Shown: positions 47,063-57,286 of the stretch, piece after piece
How the letters are laid out: every line of letters starts with the position of its first letter
Numbering within the stretch: the first letter of the stretch is position 1
DNA from: an uncultured Cytophagales bacterium
Lineage (GTDB): Bacteria; Bacteroidota; Bacteroidia; Cytophagales; Cyclobacteriaceae
DNA length: 64,000 nt
NCBI GenBank assembly: GCA_913057175.1
Contig: CAJXNP010000011.1
Location: 222,348-286,347, forward strand
Direction of reading: 5' to 3'
Notes under the pieces: generated by a model
The model's input: only the letters and a program-made list of their open reading frames with translations
Told to the model about the DNA's origin: nothing
The model's database searches: none
Translations under genes and position numbers: made by a program

Positions 47063-48214
47063 ATGAACACCAATAAAAACTACCGTGTAATTGCTATTCC
47101 TGTGCTACTCTCGTTTTTTGTCATGAGTTTTTGCGATTTGGTAGGAATTGGTCTGGACAATGCCAAAGCCGATTTTGAGTTGAGCAACACGCTTGCTCAG
47201 CTAATCCCGATGGCCGTATTTGTCTGGTTTTTTCTTTTATCGGTCCCGGTCGGGGTTCTGCAACAGCGCATTGGAAAGCGCAACATGTTAAATATTGGGA
47301 TGATCCTCACTGCCGGAGGATTATTTTTACCTTTCGTATTTTATTCATTTCCGATTCTAATGGTTGGGTTTGCTTTGCTTGGTATCGGTAACACGATCAT
47401 CCAGGTGTCGGCTAATCCCTTGCTGATTGATGTCGTACCCTCCAACCGGGCTTCAAGTTTTCTCAGCTTTTCGCAATTCGTAAAAGCAATTGGATCGATG
47501 ATAGCACCTTATCTGGCCACTTACCTGGCGATCAGATTTGGAAACTGGAAATTATTATTACTGGTTTTTGCGGTTGTATCACTGCTTTCGGTTTTATGGT
47601 TGCACTTAACAAAAATTAATGAAACACCTTCCGGTGAATCAAAAGCTACATTATCGTCATGTCTCAGGCTTTTGAAGGTAGGATACGTTGCCTGGATGGT
47701 ACTTGGCATTTTCTTCATTGTGGGTATTGATGTAGGAATTAATTCGACATCAGGGCAATTTTTAATGGAAAAAATGAACATGGCTGCCGAACCGGCAAAA
47801 CACGGAAGAAGCCTTTACTTTTTTGGAAAAATGGCCGGTACCTTTCTGGGAGCTATGCTCCTGACCCGGTTTTCTTCAAAGAAATTCTTTATCGTGTCAT
47901 CCATTGGGACGCTGCTTGCCATAATTGCTTTTATTTATTCTGCCACGCCGTCATTTGCGTTAACTTTTATGTTTTTAATCGGACTGATATGTTCCAATAT
48001 TTATCCTCTGATTTTTTCCCTTTCGATTAAACGGTATGAAAATCGGGCCAGCGAAATATCAGGGCTAATGATAATGGCCGTTTCAGGAGGGGCCTTAATC
48101 CCTCCGATTGTAGGCTGGGTTTCTGACCTTTCTAATGTGACAATTGCAATGTACATATTCCTTATCTGTGCAGGATACCTACTGTTTCTTTCAGTTTATG
48201 CATTAAAAAAATAA
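47063..48214 (+). CDS. MFS sugar permease (FucP-like)
   Basis: A 383-residue major facilitator with about twelve membrane segments. The loop VGVLQQRIGKRNMLNIGMIL and the segment IGNTIIQVSANPLLIDV with its polar asparagine resemble the FucP group of sugar/proton symporters. It should import the monosaccharide released by the operon's glycosidases, most likely mannose. It starts six bases after the kinase gene and ends four bases before the GH92 gene. Confidence 0.88.
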   Translation: MNTNKNYRVIAIPVLLSFFVMSFCDLVGIGLDNAKADFELSNTLAQLIPMAVFVWFFLLSVPVGVLQQRIGKRNMLNIGMILTAGGLFLPFVFYSFPILMVGFALLGIGNTIIQVSANPLLIDVVPSNRASSFLSFSQFVKAIGSMIAPYLATYLAIRFGNWKLLLLVFAVVSLLSVLWLHLTKINETPSGESKATLSSCLRLLKVGYVAWMVLGIFFIVGIDVGINSTSGQFLMEKMNMAAEPAKHGRSLYFFGKMAGTFLGAMLLTRFSSKKFFIVSSIGTLLAIIAFIYSATPSFALTFMFLIGLICSNIYPLIFSLSIKRYENRASEISGLMIMAVSGGALIPPIVGWVSDLSNVTIAMYIFLICAGYLLFLSVYALKK

Positions 48215-48218
48215 TGAT

Positions 48219-50582
48219 ATGAAAAAGACTCTATTCATTTTAAGTTGGATACTAATTCTGGTTACTTGTCGGGAAAAACCGGTAAATGACCATTACAATG
48301 CGGTTCAATATGTAGATCCGCAAATTGGTTCCGTTCACGGCAGATGGTTTTTCTACACTCCTGCCTCATTGCCTTTTGGCATGGCTAAATTAGCCCCCCA
48401 TACCAATGCTTATGAAAGCGTAGGCAGCTGGCTACCTGGGGGATATGACGATCGTCATCATTCAATCGAAGGATTTGGTCATTTCCATGAATTTCAGATT
48501 GGAGGTGTGGTTGTAATGCCAACAACCGGCGAACTAAAAACAACTCCCGGTACTCTAGAAGACCCGGATAGCGGATATCGCTCACGTTTTGATAAATCAG
48601 GGGAGCATTCAGAACCCGGATATTATTCGGTTTTTCTGAAAGACTATGGAATAAAGGCTGAACTAACAGCAACCGAACGGGTAGGATATCATCGATACAC
48701 CTTTCCGGAGTCAAACCAGTCAAAGTTGATTTTTGATATTGGCCACAAACAGGGAGAAAGCAGCGATGTCACCGAAGCTTTTGCTCAATGGACAGATGAA
48801 AATGTGGTAGTTGGATATGTTGAAACCTATCCTGAATACGCAAAATTTTGTGATCCGGGCAATCTTGTCAAAATGTATTTTGTAGCCAGACTAAACAAAA
48901 TGCCGCAGGGAGTTGGAGTTTTCACAGATTCTACCGTTCAGCAAAATTCCAATCAAACAAAAGGGATAAAAAACGGCATCTACCTAGAATTTGAAACATC
49001 CCGGGATGAAGTAATCGAAATGCAGGTTGGCTTGTCCTATACGAGTGTCGATAATGCCCGGCTTAATTTAGAAACAGAATCCAAATCTCTTTCATTTGAT
49101 CAAGCCCAGGAAGTGGCAACTAAAAAATGGAATGAAATGCTGAACCGCATCCGGGTTGAAGGAGAAAACAGGGAGGATATAACGAAATTTTACACAGGTT
49201 TATACCATGCCTTGCTAGGACGAGGTTTAGCGAGTGATGTTAACGGGCAATATAAATTAAATGGCGAAGGGATAGGTCAGATCCCACTTGATAAGAATGG
49301 TCAACCAGAATATAACCACTACAACACGGATGGCTTTTGGGGTGGATTCTGGAATTTAAGCCAGCTATGGGCATTGGTCTATCCGGAATACCTTAGTCAG
49401 TACGTTCAGTCCAATATTGATTTTTACAAAGAGACCGGTTGGTTGCATGATGGGGAGGCAGCAGGTACGTTCACCAATGGCGTCCAAACCAATTTCCAGG
49501 GATTGTTGATTGCTGCTACTTACAATAGTGGGATCCGTGATTTCGATATTGAAACAGGTTACGAAGCAGCATTAAAAAATGAAATTAACAGCAAGGACAG
49601 GAATCTGGGAAATGGGAAATATGACCTGCACTGGTTCAAAAAACTGGGATATGTGCCCTACATGGACACAACCATTTCAAATGGATGGGTATTTAATTTT
49701 GGCGCCTCCCATACTTTGGAATATTGCTTTAGCTCCTATGCAGTATCCGAATTAGCAAAAAGCCTTGGCAGATCTAATGATCAGGAAATACTGAAAAGAC
49801 AGGCTAATTACTGGCAGAACATTTTTGATGATGAAACGAAATATATCCGTCCTAAACTGCCCAATGGAGATTTTATAAGCGATTTTGATCCCATGAAACC
49901 ATGGGCGGGATTCCAGGAAGGAAATGCATACCAATTTACCTGGTTTGTACCTCACGATCCTGCCGGGCTGATTGAAAAAATAGGAAAAGATCTTTTTAAC
50001 GAACGACTGGAAAATACATTTAGCGAAAGCCGTAATTCAATTTTTGGAGGAGGAAAGGATGTGGATAGTTTCTCAGGAGTTCAAAAATTATACAACCATG
50101 GAAACCAGCCTTGTCTACACCAGGCCTGGTTGTTTAATTACTCAGGAAAACCCTGGCTAACCCAAAAATGGACCCGACTTATCTGCAATGAGTTTTATGG
50201 GACGGAACCGCTTCACGGCTATGGTTTTGGCCAGGATGAAGACCAGGGACAATTGGGAGCCTGGTATGTGATGGCTGCTTTGGGGCTTTTCGATGTTCAG
50301 GGACATGCCTCTGCTAGTCCGACATTTCAGTTTGGAAGTCCTCTGTTTGATAAGATGTCTATTCAGCTGTCGAACGATCCTTCCAAAACATTAATCATTG
50401 AAACAAAGAATAATTCAGACAAAAACCTATTTGTAAACAGCGCTCAATTCAATCAAAAACCCATTGAGAACTGTTGGATAGAACGCTCACAACTAATGAA
50501 TGGTGGAACACTGGTATTCGAAATGGATTCCATTCCCAATACAGAATGGGGTAAAAAAAATCCGCCACCGTCCATGAAATAA
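48219..50582 (+). CDS. Glycoside hydrolase family 92 alpha-mannosidase (lipoprotein)
   Basis: A 787-residue enzyme that removes alpha-linked mannose with inversion, using calcium. A short hydrophobic N-terminus ends in LVTC, a probable lipobox (residue 18). The N-terminal beta-sandwich opens YVDPQIGSVHGRW; the (alpha/alpha)6 barrel includes GFWGGFWNLSQLWALVYPEY, the segment EGNAYQFTWFVPHD, which carries the general acid Glu in this family, and GQDEDQGQLGAWYVMAALG, which carries the base region. It anchors the operon's mannose assignment. The two unknown glycosidases and the isomerase follow on the same strand. Confidence 0.95.
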   Translation: MKKTLFILSWILILVTCREKPVNDHYNAVQYVDPQIGSVHGRWFFYTPASLPFGMAKLAPHTNAYESVGSWLPGGYDDRHHSIEGFGHFHEFQIGGVVVMPTTGELKTTPGTLEDPDSGYRSRFDKSGEHSEPGYYSVFLKDYGIKAELTATERVGYHRYTFPESNQSKLIFDIGHKQGESSDVTEAFAQWTDENVVVGYVETYPEYAKFCDPGNLVKMYFVARLNKMPQGVGVFTDSTVQQNSNQTKGIKNGIYLEFETSRDEVIEMQVGLSYTSVDNARLNLETESKSLSFDQAQEVATKKWNEMLNRIRVEGENREDITKFYTGLYHALLGRGLASDVNGQYKLNGEGIGQIPLDKNGQPEYNHYNTDGFWGGFWNLSQLWALVYPEYLSQYVQSNIDFYKETGWLHDGEAAGTFTNGVQTNFQGLLIAATYNSGIRDFDIETGYEAALKNEINSKDRNLGNGKYDLHWFKKLGYVPYMDTTISNGWVFNFGASHTLEYCFSSYAVSELAKSLGRSNDQEILKRQANYWQNIFDDETKYIRPKLPNGDFISDFDPMKPWAGFQEGNAYQFTWFVPHDPAGLIEKIGKDLFNERLENTFSESRNSIFGGGKDVDSFSGVQKLYNHGNQPCLHQAWLFNYSGKPWLTQKWTRLICNEFYGTEPLHGYGFGQDEDQGQLGAWYVMAALGLFDVQGHASASPTFQFGSPLFDKMSIQLSNDPSKTLIIETKNNSDKNLFVNSAQFNQKPIENCWIERSQLMNGGTLVFEMDSIPNTEWGKKNPPPSMK

Positions 50583-50603
50583 GCTTAGTAAAAAGACAAA
50601 ACA

Positions 50604-51911
50604 ATGAAACAAATAATATCCGCAGTAGCTGCTTTTATGTTGTTCAGCTGCAGTTCAAAAAAAGTTGATGATCAGCTAAAACAGGAAATTCTGGCAAACG
50701 AGTACTTTCCTTTTGTGAAGGAAAAAGCCCTCGAAGTTGTGAAAACAGGCTTCAATGCCGGTGATGGTTATGGAGAAGTCTGGATACGAGATTACAACAC
50801 ATTTATTGAATTATCGGCAGAAGTATATCCAAATGAAACATTGAAAGAAAACCTGCGCGTCTTCTTCAGGTTGCAACGCGAAGACGGAAATATTGTTGAT
50901 GGCTTTATTCCACAGGAAAAAGCTCAACAGGTTGAAGGAGGATACGAATACATCTATACCGATCTCGAACCAAACTATTGCGGACACAAAAATACCGTTG
51001 AAACAGATCATGAAACTTCATTGGTTCAGGCAGTCTATAAGTATGTTACAAAGACCAGAGACAAAGCTTTTCTGGAAGAAAAGATTGGCGAAAAAACCGT
51101 TGCCCAAAAACTGGTTTGGTCCATGGATTTTCTTCTAAATCATCGCTGGAGTGAAGAATACGGCCTTATCTGGGGAGCAACAACGGCAGATTGGGGCGAT
51201 GTACAGCACAGTCACCCCTGGGGAGTATTTATCACAGATGACACAAAGGACTGCCTTGATATTTACGACAATGCCATGCTGATCATATCGCTGGACAATC
51301 TGATTGAGCTAGTTCCGTCAACAAGAGAAAAGTGGCAACCCATCCGGGACAGGATTGCAGAAAATATAATGAAACACCTTTGGGATAAGGAAAATCAAAA
51401 GTTTATCCCACATGTCTATTTGGATGGCTCTCCTTTCCCCTCAGATTTCAACGAAAATGAGATTTTCTATCATGGTGGAACTGCGGTTGCCATCGAAGCA
51501 GGTTTGCTCAGCAGAGAGCAGGTGAAAGTTTCCCTTGACAAAATGATTGCAAATGTAAAGGCATCGGGCGCCGGTTCTATCGGACTTACCATGTATCCTC
51601 CTTATCCTGAAGGATCGTTTGAAAATAAAGGAATGTATCCTTATGGATATCAGAATGGAGGAGACTGGACATGGTTTGGAGGTCGCATGATCCAGCAACT
51701 GGTGAATTATGGCTTTATTGAAGAAGCTTATCAACAGTTGTTGCCCATGGTGAAGAGGGTAAAAGACAACAATGGCTTTTATGAATGGTATACAGTCGAT
51801 AACCAACCGAAAGGTTCCGGTACCTTCCGGGGATCAGCCGGAGTTTTGTACAAAGCAATTTTGATGCTGGAAGAATCTGTAGAGGAAAATAGTAAAGAGG
51901 ATTATAAATGA
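50604..51911 (+). CDS. (alpha/alpha)6-barrel glycosidase-like lipoprotein, copy 1
   Basis: A 435-residue lipoprotein (lipobox MLFSC, Cys16). Motifs run [16 protein letters not shown] near residue 57, [19 protein letters not shown] near 132, [11 protein letters not shown] near 190, [13 protein letters not shown] near 222, [13 protein letters not shown] near 290 and [18 protein letters not shown] near 348. The length and the WIRD and aromatic/acidic motifs are those of six-hairpin glycosidases (GH125, GH63 and relatives), but I cannot assign a family. Context suggests a mannosidase. It is a close paralogue of the gene at 53680 and shares ATGA (51908-51911) with the isomerase gene. Confidence 0.75.
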   Translation: MKQIISAVAAFMLFSCSSKKVDDQLKQEILANEYFPFVKEKALEVVKTGFNAGDGYGEVWIRDYNTFIELSAEVYPNETLKENLRVFFRLQREDGNIVDGFIPQEKAQQVEGGYEYIYTDLEPNYCGHKNTVETDHETSLVQAVYKYVTKTRDKAFLEEKIGEKTVAQKLVWSMDFLLNHRWSEEYGLIWGATTADWGDVQHSHPWGVFITDDTKDCLDIYDNAMLIISLDNLIELVPSTREKWQPIRDRIAENIMKHLWDKENQKFIPHVYLDGSPFPSDFNENEIFYHGGTAVAIEAGLLSREQVKVSLDKMIANVKASGAGSIGLTMYPPYPEGSFENKGMYPYGYQNGGDWTWFGGRMIQQLVNYGFIEEAYQQLLPMVKRVKDNNGFYEWYTVDNQPKGSGTFRGSAGVLYKAILMLEESVEENSKEDYK

Positions 51912-53674
51912 ACAAACATATCAGAAATACGGATCAATATTTACTTCCGGTTAAAAAACCGATAAATCAGATCGGGAATTACGATTTATATCCTTCACTG
52001 AAGCTGGAAAGTGGGAAAATAGGCGTAGGATTTGAAAGTCTTGCGAGCCAGATCACTGACCTAAAAACAATCATTATTGATGGCTATGTTGGAGTATTCT
52101 TCGAGAAATTCCGAAAAGCTCTTGATGTTGAATTAACAAAGCTTCACAAAAAAGTTCATTGGATTGATATTTGTTCCACCTTGAAAAATGAGGAAGAGAT
52201 CAACCAAATGATTGCACCGTTTTTAGGAGGCGACGATCCGATATTTGGAAAACGAACTACACTAGAGTTAATCGATTTTTTCCAGCCGGCATCACTAAAT
52301 GCAATAACGCTTGATAAAACCGCTGACCTTAACATCATTTATGGTGTGGGGGCGAGTCTGACAGGTATAGAGGGCACATTGGTTTACATCGATCTTCCAA
52401 AAAACGAACTTCAATTCCGGGCACGGGCCAAATCAGTTACCAACATTGGGGCTTCGCAACCTGAGGACATCAAACCAATGTACAAACGGTTTTACTTCGT
52501 CGATTGGATCGTACTGAATAAACATAAGCAGGAAATTCTATCCAAAATTGATTATGTAATTGATGGGCAAAGGGTTGATGATATCACCTGGATAAAGGCT
52601 GACGATTTGATCGAAGGGCTTAAAACCATGGCCAACAATGTATTTCGGGTGCGCCCATGGTTTGAACCAGGCGCATGGGGCGGGCAATGGATAAAAAACA
52701 AAATTGCCGGCCTGAACAAAGAGGTAATAAACTATGCGTGGTCTTTTGAATTGATTGTTCCCGAAAACGGCTTGCTTTTTGAAAGTGATGACAATCTCCT
52801 CGAAGTCTCCTTTGATTTCATCATGTTCAGGGAAAATGAAGCTATTCTTGGAAATCATGCTTCAAACTACGGCTTTGAGTTTCCTATCCGTTTTGATTTT
52901 CTTGACACTTTTGATGGAGGCAATCTTTCCGTTCAGTGTCATCCAATGTCGGATTATATCAAAAACCACTTTGGTGAAAATTTCACCCAGGAAGAAACAT
53001 ATTATATTCTCGATGCCGGCAACAACGCAAAATGTTTCCTTGGCTTCCAGGAAGATGTTGATCCAAAAGCTTTTGAAGCTGATCTGAAACGCAGTTTTGA
53101 AAAAAAAGAACCGATCGACATAACCAAACATGTACAGATCCACGATTCACACAAACACGATCTGTTCCTGATCCCTCCCGGCACAATCCACGGTTCGGGT
53201 ATCAATAACCTGGTACTTGAAATAAGCTTAACACCCTACATTTTCACTTTCAAAATGTATGACTGGCTGAGGCTCGACCTGGATGGCATGCCACGCCCTT
53301 TAAATATCCAAAGGGGAATGGAAAACGTCTGCTTTGAACGAAAAGGACAATATGTAAAGGATAAACTCATTTCCAAGCCTTGTTTGCTGGATGAAGGGGC
53401 TGACTGGAAGCTATACCACCTCCCGACCCACGAGAAACAATCCTACGATGTGTACAGGTTTCACTTCCATACAAAAGTAGAAGTTGAAACGGAAAACCGA
53501 TGCCATGTACTATCGCTGGTTGAAGGCACTAGCATAACCGTTGAAACTCAAAACGGAATGAAGCAACATTTTAGTTACGCCGAAACATTTGTTATTCCTG
53601 CTGCTGCAGGCAAATACAAAATCGTTAATAAGTCAGCAAAAGAGGCAATAGTTGTTAAAGCATTTTTGAAATAG
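51908..53674 (+). CDS. manA: Class I mannose-6-phosphate isomerase with N-terminal extension
   Basis: A 588-residue cytoplasmic protein. The C-terminal 350 residues are a type I phosphomannose isomerase: [16 protein letters not shown], the zinc-ligand region [12 protein letters not shown], and [19 protein letters not shown] with another histidine ligand. The N-terminal 220 residues ([20 protein letters not shown], then [17 protein letters not shown] and [16 protein letters not shown]) resemble a nucleoside-kinase-like fold without a clear P-loop. It should convert mannose-6-phosphate to fructose-6-phosphate, closing the pathway of this operon. The role of the extension is unknown. Confidence 0.87.
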   Translation: MNKHIRNTDQYLLPVKKPINQIGNYDLYPSLKLESGKIGVGFESLASQITDLKTIIIDGYVGVFFEKFRKALDVELTKLHKKVHWIDICSTLKNEEEINQMIAPFLGGDDPIFGKRTTLELIDFFQPASLNAITLDKTADLNIIYGVGASLTGIEGTLVYIDLPKNELQFRARAKSVTNIGASQPEDIKPMYKRFYFVDWIVLNKHKQEILSKIDYVIDGQRVDDITWIKADDLIEGLKTMANNVFRVRPWFEPGAWGGQWIKNKIAGLNKEVINYAWSFELIVPENGLLFESDDNLLEVSFDFIMFRENEAILGNHASNYGFEFPIRFDFLDTFDGGNLSVQCHPMSDYIKNHFGENFTQEETYYILDAGNNAKCFLGFQEDVDPKAFEADLKRSFEKKEPIDITKHVQIHDSHKHDLFLIPPGTIHGSGINNLVLEISLTPYIFTFKMYDWLRLDLDGMPRPLNIQRGMENVCFERKGQYVKDKLISKPCLLDEGADWKLYHLPTHEKQSYDVYRFHFHTKVEVETENRCHVLSLVEGTSITVETQNGMKQHFSYAETFVIPAAAGKYKIVNKSAKEAIVVKAFLK

Positions 53675-53679
53675 AAGTA

Positions 53680-54990
53680 ATGAAGGCAATGAAAATAAAT
53701 CAAATTCCAGGTATCCTTATATTAATAATTTCAATATCGTGCTCAGTTAAAAATACAGATCAGTCTGAGCTGGCCCATAAAATTCTTTCAGACAGGAACC
53801 TGCATAAAGTTGACAGCATGGCTCGCCAGCTGATGAAAAAAGGTTTTTATGCCGGCTCGGGATACCAGATGGTGTGGGCTCGTGATCTGAATACTTTTAT
53901 TGAATTATCATGTGAGGAATACGACCAAAAGATCATCCGTGAAAACCTGTTGATGTTTTTTCATTTTCAGCAGGAAAATGGAGAATTGCTCGACGGATAT
54001 GTGCCACACGAAGCCTTTACATGGGGTGATCCCCACACCTATGAATCGGCAACGGCTCCTGGTCATATTGGCTTTAAAAACACGGTTGAAACCGATCAGG
54101 AAACATCGTTAATCCAGGCAATTTTTAAATACATATCCAAGACGAACGACACAAGTATCCTGGATGAAGTCGTTGCTGGAAAAACAGTAGCTGAGCGGTT
54201 GGAGTGGTCAATTGACTACCTTTTTACAGAAAGATATTCTGAAAATCATGGGTTGATCACAGGGGCAACAACATTCGATTGGGGGGATGTCCAGGTTGAA
54301 GGCGGCGCTGTCGTTGATGTCGACGAACTTACCCATTGGAGCATGGATATTTACGACAATGCCATGCTTGCCATTGCCATCGAAAACATGGGCAATTTAA
54401 CTTCCGACCAGGAGAAAAAAGATCATTGGAAATCGATCCATGCGGAACTTATGATGAACATCAAAAAACATTTGTGGGATGCAGAAAACAGTAAGTTCAT
54501 CCCACATATCTATATCGATGGCTCACCGTTTTCGGAGGGTTTCGATGAAAATAAAATTCACTACCACGGGGGAACCACAGTTGCCATTGAAGCAGGAGTG
54601 TTAAACGAAGAGGAAATAGCCGCGACACTTGCACATATGAAAAAGAATGTAAAATTGTCTGGCGCTCCATCTATAGGTTTAACCCTTTACCCTCCCTATC
54701 CAAAAGAAGAGCTCAGAGAGAACGTTTCTCCTCCTTACGAATACCAGAATGGCGGGGACTGGACATGGTTTGGTGGCCGGATGATCCAGCAGCTAATTGC
54801 TTATGGGTATGTTGAGGAAGCATATACTCAGGCAAAACCCATGTTTGACAGGGTCATTAAAAACGAGGGGTTCTATGAATGGTACAAAATTGATGGCACT
54901 CCTGCCGGATCAGCAGAATTTAAGGGCTCAGCCGGAGTGCTGGCAAAATCGATTGAAATGTTTTACCAATGGGCTGAAGAAAACAAATAA
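53680..54990 (+). CDS. (alpha/alpha)6-barrel glycosidase-like lipoprotein, copy 2
   Basis: A 436-residue lipoprotein (SISCSVK lipobox, about Cys21; a second ATG at 53689 is possible). It parallels copy 1 across its length: VWARDLNTFIELSCEEY, KNTVETDQETSLIQAIFKY, GATTFDWGDVQVEGG, YDNAMLAIAIENM, HGGTTVAIEAGVL and [19 protein letters not shown] clear difference is an insertion near residue 205 (VVDVDELTHWSMD) where copy 1 has [10 protein letters not shown]. The two probably act on related linkages. It is the last gene of the mannose operon, five bases after the isomerase. Confidence 0.75.
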   Translation: MKAMKINQIPGILILIISISCSVKNTDQSELAHKILSDRNLHKVDSMARQLMKKGFYAGSGYQMVWARDLNTFIELSCEEYDQKIIRENLLMFFHFQQENGELLDGYVPHEAFTWGDPHTYESATAPGHIGFKNTVETDQETSLIQAIFKYISKTNDTSILDEVVAGKTVAERLEWSIDYLFTERYSENHGLITGATTFDWGDVQVEGGAVVDVDELTHWSMDIYDNAMLAIAIENMGNLTSDQEKKDHWKSIHAELMMNIKKHLWDAENSKFIPHIYIDGSPFSEGFDENKIHYHGGTTVAIEAGVLNEEEIAATLAHMKKNVKLSGAPSIGLTLYPPYPKEELRENVSPPYEYQNGGDWTWFGGRMIQQLIAYGYVEEAYTQAKPMFDRVIKNEGFYEWYKIDGTPAGSAEFKGSAGVLAKSIEMFYQWAEENK

Positions 54991-55055
54991 TGTCGTGAAT
55001 TGGAAAATCAAATGAGGGCGGGCACGAACGAGGGATGTCTCACGACAGTTCGGGT

Positions 55056-55180
55056 GAAAAAACCTGTTCAGGCGATAGTCAAACCGTTCCGAGGCAGATG
55101 CCATACTTCAAGGCTCCAACAGAGGCAATCTCTATTTTCAAGTACAAACACAAACGGGTCGTGTCACAACAAGACAGGTT
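55056..55180 (+). repeat. Intergenic repeat family, divergent copy C
   Basis: The core AAAAAACCTGTTCAGGCGAT, followed by AGTCAAACCG and a CAGATG, matches the head of copies A (56514) and B (59308). The rest is more diverged. It occupies the 247-base gap between the mannose operon and the next lipoprotein gene. Just upstream, 55023-55056 has inverted-repeat character (CACGAAC with GTTCGGGTG). Confidence 0.5.
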
Positions 55181-55237
55181 GTAAGTAAAAACACCCGATA
55201 ACGACTAGGATTTCAAAACAAATTAATCATATTTATT

Positions 55238-56440
55238 ATGATGAAAAACACCATTACCTTTCTCCTGGCTTTAACTATCTTTTATAGCTGTCTATCAACC
55301 CTTCCTGATAGCTCATTTGAAAAGGACCTTGTATTCCTCAAAAAATTTAAAGAAACAATTGTTCTGAAAAACAATGGAGGTCTTTCACAAATTGCGGTCA
55401 TCCCGGATTACCAGGGACGGGTCATGACCAGCACTTCCAACGGGGCTGAGGGTCGGTCCTACGGCTGGGTCAATGATGATCTGATTTCCTCGGGCGAATT
55501 CACCAAACACATGAATGCTTTTGGTGGGGAGGATCGATTTTGGATGGGACCGGAAGGAGGCCAATTCTCCATTTTCTTTGAAAAGGACAAGGCATTCACC
55601 CTTGAAAATTGGTTCACTCCTCCCCAGATCGATTCGGAACCTTTTGATATCATTCAGCAAAATGATACCAGTGTTGCTTTTAGAAAGCAAATGCAACTCA
55701 CTAACTATCAAGGATTCAATTTTGATATTGAGGTCAACAGGATCGTTTCAATTTTCAGCAAAGAAAACATTGAAAAAAGCCTGTCTGTCTCCATTCCTGA
55801 CCAGGTTTCTTATGTTGGTTTTCAATCTGACAATTCCATTACAAATATTGGGTCTGAAGCCTGGAGCTATTCAGGAGGATTGCTCTCAATCTGGATTCTG
55901 GGCATGTTTGTTCCTACTGAAAATACGGTAGTGATCATTCCGTACCGGGACTCTCTGGATCTGAATACCAGCTATTTCGGCCCGATTGGGTCTGATCGAC
56001 TATTGGTCACAGAAAATGTGGTTTTGTTCAAAGGCGATGGAAAATACCGCTGCAAGATAGGTTTGCCTCCAAAAAATGCCCTGCCCGTTTTAGGAAGCTA
56101 CGACATGGACAACGAGGTTCTCACGCTGGTTCAGTACAGTTTCGAAGGAGATTCCTCCTATGTCAATTCATTGTGGGAACATCAGGAAAATCCCTATTCC
56201 GGGGACGTAATCAATTCTTATAATGACGGCCCGCTTGAGGACGGCAGCATGCTGGGACCTTTTTATGAACTTGAGTCATCGTCCAGCTCCCGGGAATTAG
56301 GAAGCGGTGAAATGATCCAACACATTCACAGAACTTATCATTTTGAAGGAAGCATAGATTCACTCAGTCCGATCGCAAAGAAAGTATTGGATGTCAACTT
56401 ATCTGAGATAACCTCTAAAGTTAAATCCAGTTGGAGGTAA
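55238..56440 (+). CDS. DUF6786-like lipoprotein, mutarotase-like fold
   Basis: A 400-residue lipoprotein (lipobox IFYSC, about Cys18). The sequence is strand-rich with QIAVIPDYQGRVMTSTSNGA, then AFGGEDRFWMGPEGGQFSIF, a pattern of the galactose mutarotase-like superfamily and, from memory, of the family annotated DUF6786 in Bacteroidota. A carbohydrate-binding or epimerase-like role would fit the mannose operon ending 248 bases upstream, but no catalytic residues can be named. It ends facing the T9SS gene. Confidence 0.6.
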   Translation: MMKNTITFLLALTIFYSCLSTLPDSSFEKDLVFLKKFKETIVLKNNGGLSQIAVIPDYQGRVMTSTSNGAEGRSYGWVNDDLISSGEFTKHMNAFGGEDRFWMGPEGGQFSIFFEKDKAFTLENWFTPPQIDSEPFDIIQQNDTSVAFRKQMQLTNYQGFNFDIEVNRIVSIFSKENIEKSLSVSIPDQVSYVGFQSDNSITNIGSEAWSYSGGLLSIWILGMFVPTENTVVIIPYRDSLDLNTSYFGPIGSDRLLVTENVVLFKGDGKYRCKIGLPPKNALPVLGSYDMDNEVLTLVQYSFEGDSSYVNSLWEHQENPYSGDVINSYNDGPLEDGSMLGPFYELESSSSSRELGSGEMIQHIHRTYHFEGSIDSLSPIAKKVLDVNLSEITSKVKSSWR

Positions 56441-56513
56441 TTGTTAAATTTCAGCTTACGCAATTGTTCGGGAAAGCGTGTAATAAATGGACTTGAGAAT
56501 TTGTGTCATGCCA

Positions 56514-56690
56514 ATGCAGACAAAAAGCCAGGTCAGACGATAGTCAGACCGCCACAGCGTCAGATGTGATAAACCCTGGTTCCTTCATCATCATCCACCA
56601 TCCCCGGAAATTATCCGAAGATCCAAAGAATTCACTAATTAGAAACGACAGCAAGCCTTAGAGTCCTTGCGCGTGACGCTGTGGGAAAGT
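56514..56690 (+). repeat. Intergenic repeat family, copy A
   Basis: Within the 337-base convergent gap 56441-56777. It shares with copy B, in the same order and orientation, ATGCAG, AAAAAGCC, GACGATAG, TCAGATGTGATAA, GGTTCCTTCATCATCATC, AGAAACGAC, GCAAGCCT and GCGTGTGAC-like blocks. A stretch of about 30 bases with a CCGGG...CCCGG hairpin in copy B is missing here. I see no protein-coding content. Confidence 0.75.
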
Positions 56691-56777
56691 AATGTGCAGT
56701 AAGTGGGAATTTGTTCTGATGAATATTCCATTAGAGAAAATATATATAGACTCTACCAGGAATATGGAAATAACAAC

Positions 56778-57278
56778 TTATTGTTTAATGATTGTATAAG
56801 ACTCCAAATCATTCCCGTTTATATCTGAAAGTAACAAAAGGTACAAGCCAGAAGAAAGTCCGGATAGGTCAAATATTCTTTTCAAATGTTCATTTTCAGC
56901 TACCCTCTGTTCAAAAACAATCATTTGTCTGCCGATGGCATCTATTAATTTTAATTTAAGGGTAGGAGCATCATATTCGATGTTCAACACATTTGAAACA
57001 GGATTTGGATAAATTTTTATCGATACTTGAGAATTTAAACCACCAGTTTCAATTACATTCATTTCCCCCTGGATGAATCCCTGTGTAAGAACAACAGATG
57101 GATTTTCAAGCAAGCCAACTACTGCTTCTCCGATTGAATATTCTAACATCACACTTCCAGCTGTTACTGAGGTACCAGTTACATTCACTACACTGCGATC
57201 TAGCGATTGGGAATGTGACCGGTTTATAAGGTAAAATATCAGAAACAGTGATGTAATAGTTATCCTAAATAACTTCAT
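56778..57278 (-). CDS. Secreted protein with T9SS type A sorting domain
   Basis: A 166-residue protein. A signal peptide ends near RSHSQ (residue 24); a short beta region of about 60 residues has GSVMLEYSIGEAVVGLL and VVLTQGFIQGE; the last 75 residues are a por-secretion-system sorting domain (IKIYPNPVSNVLNIEYD, then FDLSGLSSGLYLLLLSD). It should cross the outer membrane by the type IX system and be processed or anchored there. It begins nine bases after the S74 protein gene, so the two are one unit. Confidence 0.88.
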   Translation of the reverse strand: MKLFRITITSLFLIFYLINRSHSQSLDRSVVNVTGTSVTAGSVMLEYSIGEAVVGLLENPSVVLTQGFIQGEMNVIETGGLNSQVSIKIYPNPVSNVLNIEYDAPTLKLKLIDAIGRQMIVFEQRVAENEHLKRIFDLSGLSSGLYLLLLSDINGNDLESYTIIKQ

Positions 57279-57286
57279 GTTATCGG

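Noticed and set aside
45407..54990. Classical SusCD polysaccharide utilisation locus
   Set aside because: No SusC or SusD gene occurs in or beside the operon; the nearest pair is at 14-19 kb with a different enzyme set.
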